A stretch of 14,881 bases of DNA from an uncultured Rhodospirillales bacterium (GTDB lineage: Bacteria; Pseudomonadota; Alphaproteobacteria; Rhodospirillales; Defluviicoccaceae), in the NCBI GenBank assembly GCA_937127205.1, contig CAKZLS010000377.1, positions 1 through 14,881 of the forward strand, in the 5' to 3' direction. Position 1 is the first letter of the stretch. The number at the start of each line of letters is the position of its first letter. Under the pieces are notes generated by a model. The model was not told the DNA's origin, made no database searches, and was given only the letters and a program-made list of their open reading frames with translations. Position numbers and translations under genes: made by a program. Shown in pieces: positions 1-7,502 of the stretch.

Positions 1-1454
1 AAGAAAAAGGTGAGGATCAGCATCAGGTTGGATGCATCCAGCGTATCGCTGCCGTAGTGCTGAACGAAGGCGCCGAGCTCTTCGTTCCAACCCTTTTTCA
101 TGATTTCCAGATAGATCGCGTCGCGCTCGGCGGTCCAGCGGGTCACATTGGCCGGAAACGAGCGCTTCTCGGCGATTCTCAGCCCCCGGTCGAGCGCCAC
201 CCAGCACATGAGCTTGGAATACACGAATTCCTGCTGCCCGCCCCGGACCTCCCAGATCCCCTCGTCCTTGCGCTGCCAGTTATCGCAGACCCAGTCCACC
301 AGGCGGCTGAAATTAAGCCACGCGTCATGGCCGATGGGGTGCGCATGCTTGTTGAACAGATACATGGAGTCCATCAGCTCACCGTAAATGTCCAACTGAA
401 GCTGATTGTAGGCGCCGTTGCCGATGCGCACGGGGCGCGATCCCATGTAGCCGTCCAAATGATCGAGGGTTTCCTCGGTGAGCATCTTGCGGCCGTCGAT
501 TCCGTACATGATCTGCAGCGATCCGTCCGGGTTGGGATCGGCGCAGACCCCTTCGATAAACTTGGCGAAGGCCTGAGCTTCCTTGGTGAACCCGAGACGC
601 AGCAGAGCAAACACGGTGAACGCCGAATCCCGCATCCAGGTATAACGATAGTCCCAATTGCGCTCGCCGCCGATGCCCTCGGGCAGGCTGCAGGTGGGCG
701 CGGCGACGATGGCGCCGGTGGGCTCGTACGTGAGCAGCTTGAGGGCCAGCGCCGAACGGTCGACCATCTCCCGCCAGCGCCCCCGGTAGGTGCTCTGCGA
801 CAGCCAGTCGCGCCAATAGGTCACGGTCTCGCGGAACGCCGCCTCGGCATCTTCGTCCGTCAAGGCCAAACCGCAGGCCTCGGACTCATCCAATTCGCGG
901 AGTACGAAAGTTACCGTCTGGCCTTCGCCCAACGAAAACTCGGCGACCGCGCCGTTATTTTCAATGGCGAGGGGGACCGACGTGGCCAGCCCCAGATGCG
1001 TCTCCACAGAATGAAACTCGGCACCGCCATCAATCAGCACAGTCTTATGATCGTCGCGGGCGTAATTGAACGCCGGCCGGCATTCCGCGCGGAGTTTCAT
1101 ACTGCCGCGAACGGCGGTGACCCTACGGATGACCTGACGGTGGGAAGTGGTGAAATCGGAGTCCGCCTCCACCGGCATGAAATCGATCAGCTCCGCCGCC
1201 GCGCCTTCCTGCAGAAAGCGGGTAACCAGAACATTGGTATCGGGCCAGTAGAATTGCTTGCAGTTGCTGGCATCGGCGTTGGCGGGGCCGACCTGAAAGA
1301 AGCCGCCCTTGGCATCGTCGAGGATCGCCGCGAAGACGCTGGGCGAGTCGAACCGGGGCATGCACAGCCAGTCGATAGAACCGGTGATGCTCACCAGCGC
1401 GGCGCTATGCATATCGCCGATGATGCCATGGTCGTTGATCGGTGGATAGCTCAT
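1..1454 (-). CDS. Glycoside hydrolase family 15 protein (glucoamylase/trehalase-like), 3' end cut by window edge
   Basis: This gene reads from ATG at 1454 leftward through 484 codons with no stop, so its C-terminus lies outside the window. The N-terminus MSYPPINDHGIIGD, followed by GSIDWLCMPRFDSPSVFAA, is the typical start of bacterial GH15 proteins. RNWDYRYTWMRDS (about residues 265-277) is the family's substrate-binding block. GIWE (399-402) carries the expected catalytic acid Glu402, and the aromatic run KGWNEELGAF follows near the edge. The catalytic base would lie beyond the edge; family members are usually about 600 residues. There is no signal peptide, so a cytosolic enzyme acting on trehalose, maltose or a short alpha-glucan is likely; the substrate cannot be read from the motifs. 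AAGGAAG stands about 11 nt before the ATG. The gene starts 52 bp after cydB on the same strand and is probably co-transcribed with it. Confidence 0.9.
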   Translation of the reverse strand, partial: MSYPPINDHGIIGDMHSAALVSITGSIDWLCMPRFDSPSVFAAILDDAKGGFFQVGPANADASNCKQFYWPDTNVLVTRFLQEGAAAELIDFMPVEADSDFTTSHRQVIRRVTAVRGSMKLRAECRPAFNYARDDHKTVLIDGGAEFHSVETHLGLATSVPLAIENNGAVAEFSLGEGQTVTFVLRELDESEACGLALTDEDAEAAFRETVTYWRDWLSQSTYRGRWREMVDRSALALKLLTYEPTGAIVAAPTCSLPEGIGGERNWDYRYTWMRDSAFTVFALLRLGFTKEAQAFAKFIEGVCADPNPDGSLQIMYGIDGRKMLTEETLDHLDGYMGSRPVRIGNGAYNQLQLDIYGELMDSMYLFNKHAHPIGHDAWLNFSRLVDWVCDNWQRKDEGIWEVRGGQQEFVYSKLMCWVALDRGLRIAEKRSFPANVTRWTAERDAIYLEIMKKGWNEELGAFVQHYGSDTLDASNLMLILTFF

Positions 1455-1506
1455 ATCTGCTTGGCTTCCTTTCGCCCGGTATGCGGATGCATAGAGATAG
1501 CGGCGA

Positions 1507-2511
1507 TCACTCGTATTCAGTCTGCTCGCCCACCTTTCCGCGGAAGATCCAGTACACCACGGCGGTATAAATCAGCACCACCGGGAACACGACGAGGCCA
1601 GCGCCGTAGAACATGAAATCCAACGACTCCGGCGGGGCGGCGGCTTCCGCGATGGTTACCGAATACGGGATCATGTAGGGCCAGAAGCTGCCGGCCAGGG
1701 TCAGGAACGCGGCAATAAAGATGATTGCGGTCATGAAGAACGGCAGATGATCCGATTGCCGCATACGGCAGCCGACGAACAGGACGATGGTCGCCAGAGC
1801 GCCGATGACCGGAAATACGATCAGCCATGGCGTGTCCGTCCAGCGCTCCATCACCCGAAGACTTTCGTCCAGCGCAAAGAAGAACGCCAGAACCAGGAAC
1901 ACCAATACCGCGATCAGCAGCCAAGCGATCCGGGCGTAGGCCCAGTCCTGGAGCAGCCCCCGGGTCTTGAGGACCAGCCAGCACGCGCCGAGCAACGCGT
2001 AACCGACCACCAAACCGACGCCACACAGGATCGAGAAACCGTTCACCCACTCGAAAGAGCCACCGGCGTATTGTCCGTTCACCACCGGCAACTCCTGGAC
2101 CATGGTGCCGATGGCCGCTCCTTGGACGAAGGCGGCAATGGTCGAGCCGAGGAAGAAACCCCAGTCCCACAGCCAGCGCCGGTTTACGGTACGGTAGCGA
2201 AATTCGAAGGCGACGCCACGGAAGATCAGCGCAAACAGCAGCAGCGCGACCGGCAGATAGAAGGCGGGGAGAAAGATGGCATAGATCATCGGAAAGGCGC
2301 CAAACAAGCTGGCGCCCACAAGGATCAGCCAGGTTTCGTTACCGTCCCACACCGGAGCGATGGCCGACATCATGGTTCCCCGGAAGTACTCGTCCCGCGT
2401 GGTGCCGAACAAGATGCCGACGCCGAGATCGAAACCGTCGAGGATGACGTAGACCAGGATCGCGAAGGCAATCGCCCCTGCCCAGAAGAGTTGCATCCAC
2501 GTTGCATCCAT
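1507..2511 (-). CDS. cydB: Cytochrome bd-type quinol oxidase subunit II (CydB/CioB)
   Basis: Subunit II of a bd-family quinol oxidase, an inner-membrane complex that oxidises ubiquinol and reduces O2 to water. I place the start at ATG 2511, giving 334 residues. The longer open frame upstream lies inside the cydA coding region, and only the shorter start begins with the family N-terminus MDATWMQLFWAGAIAFAILVY. Family hallmarks are DGFDLGVG (25-32), WDGNETWL (55-62) and the FRYR block near 104-107. About eight or nine hydrophobic segments span the chain. The length fits the compact CioB type rather than the roughly 380-residue E. coli CydB. It begins 4 bp after the cydA stop, which indicates translational coupling. 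No CydX-like small subunit ORF was found in the 52 bp downstream, and no cydCD genes lie in the window. Confidence 0.95.
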   Translation of the reverse strand: MDATWMQLFWAGAIAFAILVYVILDGFDLGVGILFGTTRDEYFRGTMMSAIAPVWDGNETWLILVGASLFGAFPMIYAIFLPAFYLPVALLLFALIFRGVAFEFRYRTVNRRWLWDWGFFLGSTIAAFVQGAAIGTMVQELPVVNGQYAGGSFEWVNGFSILCGVGLVVGYALLGACWLVLKTRGLLQDWAYARIAWLLIAVLVFLVLAFFFALDESLRVMERWTDTPWLIVFPVIGALATIVLFVGCRMRQSDHLPFFMTAIIFIAAFLTLAGSFWPYMIPYSVTIAEAAAPPESLDFMFYGAGLVVFPVVLIYTAVVYWIFRGKVGEQTEYE

Positions 2512-2515
2512 CGGT

Positions 2516-3931
2516 CTATTCCCCTGCCTGTTGGGTGCTGCCCGTGGCGGTTTTGGCCGAACCGGCGGCCGCCATCGGCCGCTTTCCGGTCGCCCCCGTA
2601 ATCTCTTCTGCCGGCTCCAGCTCAGCCGGTCCATCTCGAAGCAGTCGGTAGATGTAGACGATGCCAAAAGAGAACACGACCGTGTAGACGGCGACGTACC
2701 CGATCAACGAAATCAGCACGTCGCTCCCGGTCAGCGACGGCGTATGGGCATCGGCCGTTCGGAGCAACCCGTAGACAACCCATGGCTGGCGGCCAACCTC
2801 GGCGGTGTACCAGCCGGAGATGACGGCAACGAAACCCGATGGGAAAGCCAGGAACGTACACCACAAGAACCAATGCGTGTGCTCCAGCCGGCCGATCATG
2901 CGGAGGAGATTCCCGCACCAACTGATGCCGAGCATCACCAGCCCCATGCCGACCATGATGCGAAACCCGAAGAAGGGGACGGCGATGGGCGGGCGGTCTT
3001 CCTCCGGGATCGTCTTTATGCCCGGTTCCTTCGACGTAAACGAAAGGTCGTCGAAGAAGCTGCCCCACTTGGGAATAGCGATCTCGAACAGATTGCGTTC
3101 GTTTTCCTCGTCGGGCCAGGCGAACAGGATTAGATCGGCCGGCTGTTGGGTTTCCCACCGCCCTTCGATGGCGGTGAACTTGGAGGGCTGGTATTCCTCC
3201 GTATACTCGCCGTTGAGGTGTCCGATAACCAACTGAACCGGGATCAATACGGCGGCCAGTCCCAATCCCCAGTGCAGCATAACGCGGCCTTCGGCGAAAT
3301 GGACATTGCGGAGCACGTACCACGCACCGGTGGCGGCGACGCACATGCAGGTCGTCAGATACGCCGCAAGCAGCATGTGCAACCAGCGAATATGGAAGAC
3401 GTATCCCCAAATGATCTCTTTCCAATCGGTGGGGATGATTTTGCCATCGACGATGGCGTAGCCGACCGGCACCTGCATCCAGCTGTTGTTGGCGAGGATC
3501 CAAAAAGAAGACGCCGTGGTGCCCAGCGCGACCATGCAGCACGAGACGAAATAGAACCACGGCGCCACCTTGCGCCGGCCAAACATGACAATGCCGAAGA
3601 ACGTGGCCTCCAGCAGAAACGCGGTGAAGGCCTCGTAGCCCAGCAACGGACCCTGGATCGACCCGGTACGCTCGGACAGCACGCTCCAGTTGGTGCCGAA
3701 CTGGAAGGCCATGACGATGCCGGAAACCACGCCCATGCCGAACGAGACGGCGAAGACTTTGAGCCAGAAATCGAAGACCCGCCGATAGATCGGGTTCTTT
3801 GTCGCCATCGACATGCCTTCGATGGTCGCCAGCCATGCCGCCAAGCCGATAGTGAAGGACGGAAAGATGATGTGGAACGTAATCACGAATGCGAACTGTA
3901 TCCGCGATAATAGTACCGGATCCAGATCCAT
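2516..3931 (-). CDS. cydA: Cytochrome bd-type quinol oxidase subunit I, short Q-loop (CioA type)
   Basis: Catalytic haem-carrying subunit, 471 residues. The haem ligands known from E. coli CydA have clear equivalents: His20 (TFHIIFPS), His185 (RWLHMLLAAY) and Met326 (FRIMVGMG). Glu100 and Glu108 in GYEAFTAFLLEATFFG match the proton-channel acidic pair. The quinol-binding Lys251 and Glu256 lie in QPSKFTAIEG, and GWYTAEVGRQPW occupies 373-384. Only about 70 residues separate the K/E site from Met326, so the Q-loop is the short form found in CIO enzymes, which are often cyanide-insensitive; insensitivity is inferred, not visible. The C-terminal 45 residues form a polar, Ala/Thr-rich tail. The start at 3931 has a strong AGGAGGA eight or so bases upstream. 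It lies 92 bp after the VOC gene; I see no convincing terminator or promoter in that gap, so read-through is likely. Confidence 0.96.
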   Translation of the reverse strand: MDLDPVLLSRIQFAFVITFHIIFPSFTIGLAAWLATIEGMSMATKNPIYRRVFDFWLKVFAVSFGMGVVSGIVMAFQFGTNWSVLSERTGSIQGPLLGYEAFTAFLLEATFFGIVMFGRRKVAPWFYFVSCCMVALGTTASSFWILANNSWMQVPVGYAIVDGKIIPTDWKEIIWGYVFHIRWLHMLLAAYLTTCMCVAATGAWYVLRNVHFAEGRVMLHWGLGLAAVLIPVQLVIGHLNGEYTEEYQPSKFTAIEGRWETQQPADLILFAWPDEENERNLFEIAIPKWGSFFDDLSFTSKEPGIKTIPEEDRPPIAVPFFGFRIMVGMGLVMLGISWCGNLLRMIGRLEHTHWFLWCTFLAFPSGFVAVISGWYTAEVGRQPWVVYGLLRTADAHTPSLTGSDVLISLIGYVAVYTVVFSFGIVYIYRLLRDGPAELEPAEEITGATGKRPMAAAGSAKTATGSTQQAGE

Positions 3932-4023
3932 CGGCCGTCCTCCTGTTTCGTTATGGATGCGGGTAGCGGCCCGCTTGCCACTGATTTAACTGTGGTTATC
4001 CCGAATTGTGCTCGGGGTAAACG

Positions 4024-4944
4024 TCATTCTGTCAGCACGATCATGTGTCCGTCGGGGTCGCGGACCGCCGCCGCCCGTGCGCCATCATCGAGGGTGACCA
4101 CACCAGGCGAAACAAAAACCGCGCCCGAACCCTCTAGGCGGGCCGCCAGACCGTCCAAATCATCCACCCGATGGACCTGGCGGGTCGACGCGATGTCATT
4201 GGCGGCAACGTCGAAGTTCATGCCGTCGAACCGCGGTGTTCGGTAGTGCAACAGTTCCACGTGCGGTGTCGGCACATCGGCGGGCGCGAGACCCACCACG
4301 TCGACCTCGGTGTTGCTCAAGCCGTCCAACCGATCCTGTTCGACACCCGTGTTCAAGGACCGCCCGGCCACCTGAAAACCGAGAAGATCGGCGTAAAAGG
4401 CGATACTGCGGTCGATGTCGCCGACGGCGATGGCGGTGTGGTCGTAGCCACGGGGTTTCGAATCCTGGACGCCATGCCACACCAGGTCGCCCACCCCCGG
4501 CGGAAAATACAGCAGCTCTAGGGGATGACCGTCCGGATCGCGGAACTTGAACGCCGACACGCCGCCGGTGTTGACCGGCAGAAGTTGCGGCCCGCCGATG
4601 GAGATCGGTGTCGTTTCCATCCGGTGCAGTCCCTCGCAGATGGCCGCGATATCGTCAACAACCAGAGCGATGTGTTGGAACCAGGGATCGTTGGAGGCGC
4701 GCGCTTCGGGATAGGAACGGCCCGGTACATCGAAAGACACGAGCTCGACTTCCTGCGCCCCCAATGTCACGACCAGGCAGCGAGCCGTGCTCCCGGCCGG
4801 CAAGCCCATCAAACGGGCCCACGCCGGATCGTCGATGACCCGCTCTTCGGCGCGCGTAAAGCCGATGGCGTCGCGATAGAAAGTCTCCGCCTGGAACAGG
4901 TCGCTGACGGTCGTGCTGACGCGGAGGAATTCGGAGACCGGCAC
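4024..4944 (-). CDS. Two-domain VOC-family protein (glyoxalase/extradiol dioxygenase fold)
   Basis: The start is GTG at 4944 (306 residues), not an upstream codon. An excellent Shine-Dalgarno TAGGAGGA sits just before it and includes the stop codon of the preceding gene, and the protein then begins directly with a VOC beta strand (PVSEFLRVSTTVSDLFQAETFYRD). Two repeats of the fold are present, about 5-147 and 165-306. Both contain the DPDGH turn (136-140 and 296-300). Likely metal ligands include His91 and Glu143 in the first half and His169, Glu230 and His258 in the second. In the second half the usual Glu after DPDGH is replaced by Val303 (GHMIVLTE), so one site may be inactive or altered. 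The reaction is unknown: the family includes lyases, epimerases and ring-cleaving dioxygenases. The gene follows the lactonase gene by 10 bp and is surely in the same operon. Confidence 0.85.
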   Translation of the reverse strand: MPVSEFLRVSTTVSDLFQAETFYRDAIGFTRAEERVIDDPAWARLMGLPAGSTARCLVVTLGAQEVELVSFDVPGRSYPEARASNDPWFQHIALVVDDIAAICEGLHRMETTPISIGGPQLLPVNTGGVSAFKFRDPDGHPLELLYFPPGVGDLVWHGVQDSKPRGYDHTAIAVGDIDRSIAFYADLLGFQVAGRSLNTGVEQDRLDGLSNTEVDVVGLAPADVPTPHVELLHYRTPRFDGMNFDVAANDIASTRQVHRVDDLDGLAARLEGSGAVFVSPGVVTLDDGARAAAVRDPDGHMIVLTE

Positions 4945-4954
4945 CCTGTTCCTC

Positions 4955-5860
4955 CTACGGCCGCTGTGCGCCGCGCTGATTGGTATAGATGGCGTAGAGC
5001 GTATGGGAGGCGCAAATGAACAGGCGGCTGCGGTTGCGACCACCGAAGGTGATGTTGCCCACTTGCGACGGCACCTTGATCTTGCCCAATAGCGCGCCGG
5101 ACGGGTCGACGCAGTGCACCCCGTCGCCGGCACTGGTCCAGACGTTGCCGTCCTCGTCGCAGCGGAAGCCGTCCGCGTTGCTGGGGATCGACTTGTAGAA
5201 ATGATCACCGCCCCGGATCGTCTTGCCGTCGCCATCCACATCGAACACCCGGATATGCTCGACCGGTTCGTCGGAGGGCTGCGTGCCTGTATCGGAAATG
5301 TAAAGCCGGCTTTCGTCCGGCGAAAAACACAATCCGTTGGGACCGTCGAAATCGTCGGCGACGATACTCAGCGTGCCATCGCCGGGATCGAATCGATAGA
5401 CCCTTGGCGGAACCTCCGATTTTTGTTTGCCGCCCTCATAGTCGGTGTGGATGCCGTAGGGCGGATCGGTAAACCAGATCGAACCGTCAGACTTGACGAC
5501 AACGTCGTTGGGCGAATTCAGCCGCTTACCGTCGAACCGGTCGGCGAGAACGGTCACCGTACCGTCCAACTCGGTCCGCGTGACGCACCGGTTATAATGC
5601 GAACAGGTGATCAGCCGGCCCTGGCGGTCGCGGGTCTGGCCGTTGGGAAAGCCTGCCGGCTGGCGGAACACCTCGAAGCCGCCCGCCTCCGACCACCGCA
5701 TGATGCGGTCGTTGGGAATGTCGCTGAACAACAGGCACTGGCGATCGCCGAACCACACCGGCCCCTCGAGCCAGCGGAACCCATCGCCGAGCTGCTCCAA
5801 AGGCGCGTTGAACAGCACATAGCCCTTGAAGCGCTTGTCGATGATCTCGAGTTCATCCAT
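4955..5860 (-). CDS. SMP-30/gluconolactonase/LRE family hydrolase
   Basis: A 301-residue six-bladed beta-propeller lactonase of the SMP-30 family. Residues matching the divalent-metal site are Glu32 (LEGPVWFGD), Asn118 (NSPNDVVV), Asn175 (GPNGLCFSPDE) and Asp230 (NADGFRCDEDGN), so the active site looks intact. Such enzymes hydrolyse sugar lactones such as glucono-1,5-lactone to the acid; exact substrate choice cannot be predicted. There is no signal peptide, so it is probably cytosolic. Only a weak Shine-Dalgarno is visible before ATG 5860. It begins 28 bp after the cupin gene and ends 10 bp before the VOC gene. A lactonase fits well beside the sugar dehydrogenase genes on the opposite strand, since they would produce aldonolactones. 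Confidence 0.9.
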   Translation of the reverse strand: MDELEIIDKRFKGYVLFNAPLEQLGDGFRWLEGPVWFGDRQCLLFSDIPNDRIMRWSEAGGFEVFRQPAGFPNGQTRDRQGRLITCSHYNRCVTRTELDGTVTVLADRFDGKRLNSPNDVVVKSDGSIWFTDPPYGIHTDYEGGKQKSEVPPRVYRFDPGDGTLSIVADDFDGPNGLCFSPDESRLYISDTGTQPSDEPVEHIRVFDVDGDGKTIRGGDHFYKSIPSNADGFRCDEDGNVWTSAGDGVHCVDPSGALLGKIKVPSQVGNITFGGRNRSRLFICASHTLYAIYTNQRGAQRP

Positions 5861-5888
5861 GGGGCGTGCCTACGGCATCCACTGATTG

Positions 5889-6359
5889 TTATTTGAAGAT
5901 GCCTGGCCGGGCCGCGATGTAAGCGTCATCGTTGAGTTGCACAAGCATCAGCATACACGGCTCATCGCCGACCACGCCAGAGAGGTGGCCTAGCCGCCCC
6001 TCGGCATCGGGTTTCGAATTCTGATCGCATCCGAACGCGACATCTCCGGTCCCCATTTCCACACGCACGCCATCCGTGGTCTCCACATACCATCTGCCCG
6101 AAAGGGGCAGGATCCATTGCGGCTTTGGGTTCTCGTGCCAGTCCGCGACCCAGCCGGCGGGAAGGAGCACATAGGCGACCGTTGCGTCTGCCGTGAGCAA
6201 GAAATTGTTCCACTGCGGGGTGACGCCATCGGAAATGGGCGCCAATTCGAAACCGGAAAGATCGCAGCGCGTCTGATGGGTTACGCCGCTATCGTCCGTC
6301 CACACGTGCCAATACGGCAATGTAGGCGCATCGGTTTCGGCTCCTGAGCTGCTAACCAT
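5889..6359 (-). CDS. Small cupin-domain protein
   Basis: A 156-residue single-domain cupin. The core runs from about 58 to 142: GWVADWHENPKPQWILPLSGRW forms the first cupin motif region and LGHLSGVVGDEPCMLMLVQ the second. The first motif lacks the standard HxH pair; the candidate metal ligands are His75, Gln81, Glu94 and His125, so metal binding is likely but unusual. The N-terminal part (PYWHVWTDDSGVTHQTRC, 15-32) is a second conserved-looking block. No function can be assigned; members of this type sit near sugar or redox genes. The start is well supported by AAGGAG 8 nt before ATG 6359. It lies 39 bp after doxX and 28 bp before the lactonase gene, in one transcription unit. Confidence 0.8.
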   Translation of the reverse strand: MVSSSGAETDAPTLPYWHVWTDDSGVTHQTRCDLSGFELAPISDGVTPQWNNFLLTADATVAYVLLPAGWVADWHENPKPQWILPLSGRWYVETTDGVRVEMGTGDVAFGCDQNSKPDAEGRLGHLSGVVGDEPCMLMLVQLNDDAYIAARPGIFK

Positions 6360-6398
6360 CGATCTTCTCCTTATACAGGATTGCGGCGGATGCCCGCC

Positions 6399-6854
6399 CT
6401 ACTTCGCCTGCTCTTCGACGGTATCGGGCGTGGGATCGACGACCATCTCCACCTCTTTAACCACGGCGCTGCCGAGCATGATGTAGATGCAGCCGCCGAC
6501 GATGGCGAAGTTCTTGAAGAAATCCCAAACATGAGGATGGCCGTCGCTTTCCGACCTCCAGAAGTAAACGTACGACCAGAAGTTATGATAGAGAATGGCG
6601 GTAACGGCACAATAGCCGGCGAGGACGAAGGCGGCCCATCCCGGGAAAATATTGAACACGATACAGATAGGCGTGATGATCTCCACCATCATCGCCAGAA
6701 TCAGCAGCACCGGTCCGCCGGGAATGAAGCTTGAGTTGGCCTGCTCAAGCGCTGCCTGCCAATTGATGATTTTGTCGAGAGCGCTGAACGGAAAAATTAT
6801 AACGATCAGAATTTTCGCGATAAGCGGCGCCGCGTCGTTGATCAGCATTTCCAT
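6399..6854 (-). CDS. DoxX-family membrane protein
   Basis: A 151-residue four-helix membrane protein of the DoxX type. Hydrophobic segments fall at about 9-28, 47-69, 72-91 and 112-131. Family features are the FPFSALDKIINW turn (21-32) after helix 1, the YHNFW block (89-93) and FFKNFAIVGG (112-121). I choose ATG 6854 because AGGGGGA stands eight bases upstream; the open frame extends to 7016, but that part is the 5' leader and promoter. DoxX relatives act as membrane partners of redox or quinone-linked enzymes (DoxD/DoxA of thiosulfate:quinone oxidoreductase, a mycobacterial redox complex), but most have no assigned role. As first gene of a cluster that ends in a quinol oxidase, a quinone-linked or oxidative-stress role is plausible but unproven. 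Confidence 0.82.
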   Translation of the reverse strand: MEMLINDAAPLIAKILIVIIFPFSALDKIINWQAALEQANSSFIPGGPVLLILAMMVEIITPICIVFNIFPGWAAFVLAGYCAVTAILYHNFWSYVYFWRSESDGHPHVWDFFKNFAIVGGCIYIMLGSAVVKEVEMVVDPTPDTVEEQAK

Positions 6855-6938
6855 AGCTTGAGTCCCCCTAGTATCGAATAAAAGCGAGCCTGGGCATAAC
6901 GCCTGGAGACCGCTACGGTTATTTGTTTTTCCCAATGG

Positions 6939-6967
6939 ATCATAATTAAGGCTACCCGCCTTCTCAA
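6939..6967 (-). promoter_or_regulatory. Sigma-70-like promoter for the doxX-cupin-lactonase-VOC-cyd-GH15 operon
   Basis: On the minus strand TTGAGA (6967-6962) is followed after exactly 17 bp by TATGAT (6944-6939). Each hexamer matches the consensus at five of six positions and the spacing is optimal. Transcription would begin near 6932, leaving a leader of about 78 nt before the doxX start at 6854. This is the clearest promoter in the window and stands upstream of the first gene of the leftward cluster. The -35 box is contained in an inverted repeat described separately. Confidence 0.65.
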
Positions 6968-6980
6968 ACGGAATTTGAGA
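6962..6980. promoter_or_regulatory. Candidate operator: 7-bp perfect inverted repeat over the doxX -35 box
   Basis: TCTCAAA-CGGAA-TTTGAGA is a perfect dyad with 7-bp arms and a 5-bp spacer in the divergent intergenic region. Its left arm holds the -35 hexamer of the leftward promoter, so a bound protein would block or contact RNA polymerase there. A third copy of the half-site, CTCAAA, lies at 6994-6999, 31 bp (about three helical turns) from the first arm in the same orientation. The half-sites do not fit the FNR/ANR or CRP pattern (TGA then TCA). The regulator is unknown and is not encoded in the window. Confidence 0.5.
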
Positions 6981-7097
6981 GTGCTCCCCGCGGCTCAAAG
7001 TTTGTCGGGACGGCAATTCGCTGTGACATGTTCGTAAAGTTCATGGTTTGCGGGCCACGGCTATTAAGCTATCTGTGTCCCGAATGTAGAGGTTGGG

Positions 7098-7502
7098 GTG
7101 GGGAATATTGCTCAAATGACTCAATTGCTCGGGTTCGAACTCGGTTTCTGGGACTACGCGACGTTCCTGTCCGCGGCTCTGTTGGTCCTGTTCGCCGTTG
7201 CCTTTGCTGTTTGGCTTGCGGGTCTGCCCGGCCGGATCGCGTTGGCAAGGAAACATCCGGAGGCCGAAGCGGTCAAGCTGCTCGGCTGGGCCGGGTTGCT
7301 ACCGACCATCTACCCGTGGGTCCAGGCCCTCATCTGGGCATTCAAGCCGACGGATGTCATCGATATCCGTCGATTCCCGCGCCAGGAGGCGGAGGCCATC
7401 GAAGTCGAGATGGATCGGCTTTCGGACAAAGAGGCACCTCCGCGCCCTAAGGCGAAAGAAAAACCCGCACACGGCACCACTTCTGAGAGTACCACGCGAT
7501 GA
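7098..7502 (+). CDS. DUF3302 (YiaW-like) inner-membrane protein
   Basis: A 134-residue protein with two hydrophobic segments (about 20-42 and 62-82). The pattern FWDYATF at the N-terminus, the GLPGRIALARKHPEAEAVKL loop and a GWAGLL...P second helix matches the DUF3302 family that includes E. coli YiaW. The C-terminal 40 residues are charged and Lys/Pro/Glu-rich, presumably cytosolic. The start is uncertain: GTG 7098 has AGAGG five bases upstream, while ATG 7116 has only the G-run 7100-7103. Its stop overlaps the HlyD gene start as ATGA, and this pairing (DUF3302 with a HlyD protein) repeats the E. coli yiaW-yiaV arrangement. Function is unknown; the context suggests a membrane partner of the HlyD protein. 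Confidence 0.8.
   Translation: MGNIAQMTQLLGFELGFWDYATFLSAALLVLFAVAFAVWLAGLPGRIALARKHPEAEAVKLLGWAGLLPTIYPWVQALIWAFKPTDVIDIRRFPRQEAEAIEVEMDRLSDKEAPPRPKAKEKPAHGTTSESTTR

Noticed and set aside
57..1616. A 519-codon open frame on the plus strand opposite the GH15 gene
   Set aside because: Its translation shows no recognisable domain, it also crosses into the end of cydB, and the minus-strand frame carries clear GH15 motifs. Long antisense frames are expected in GC-rich DNA.
1507..2667. Longer cydB start at 2667
   Set aside because: The extra 52 residues would lie inside the cydA coding region and are Arg/Pro-rich without similarity to the family; ATG 2511 gives the normal N-terminus.
3932..4023. 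Small hairpins (CCCGA/TCGGG and GCGGG/CCCGC arms) between the VOC gene and cydA, considered as a terminator
   Set aside because: Stems are only about five base pairs and no T-run follows on the minus strand, so an operon break is not supported. No FNR/ANR-type site was found in this gap either.
4024..5241. Longer VOC reading frame starting at 5241
   Set aside because: The first 99 codons lie within the lactonase gene and are Ser/Arg/Thr-rich; the strong Shine-Dalgarno before GTG 4944 decides the start.
7028..7450. An overlapping plus-strand frame with several cysteines near its start
   Set aside because: The cysteine spacing is not a clear zinc or Fe-S motif, and most of the frame lies in the DUF3302 gene, which has proper membrane helices and a coupled stop.
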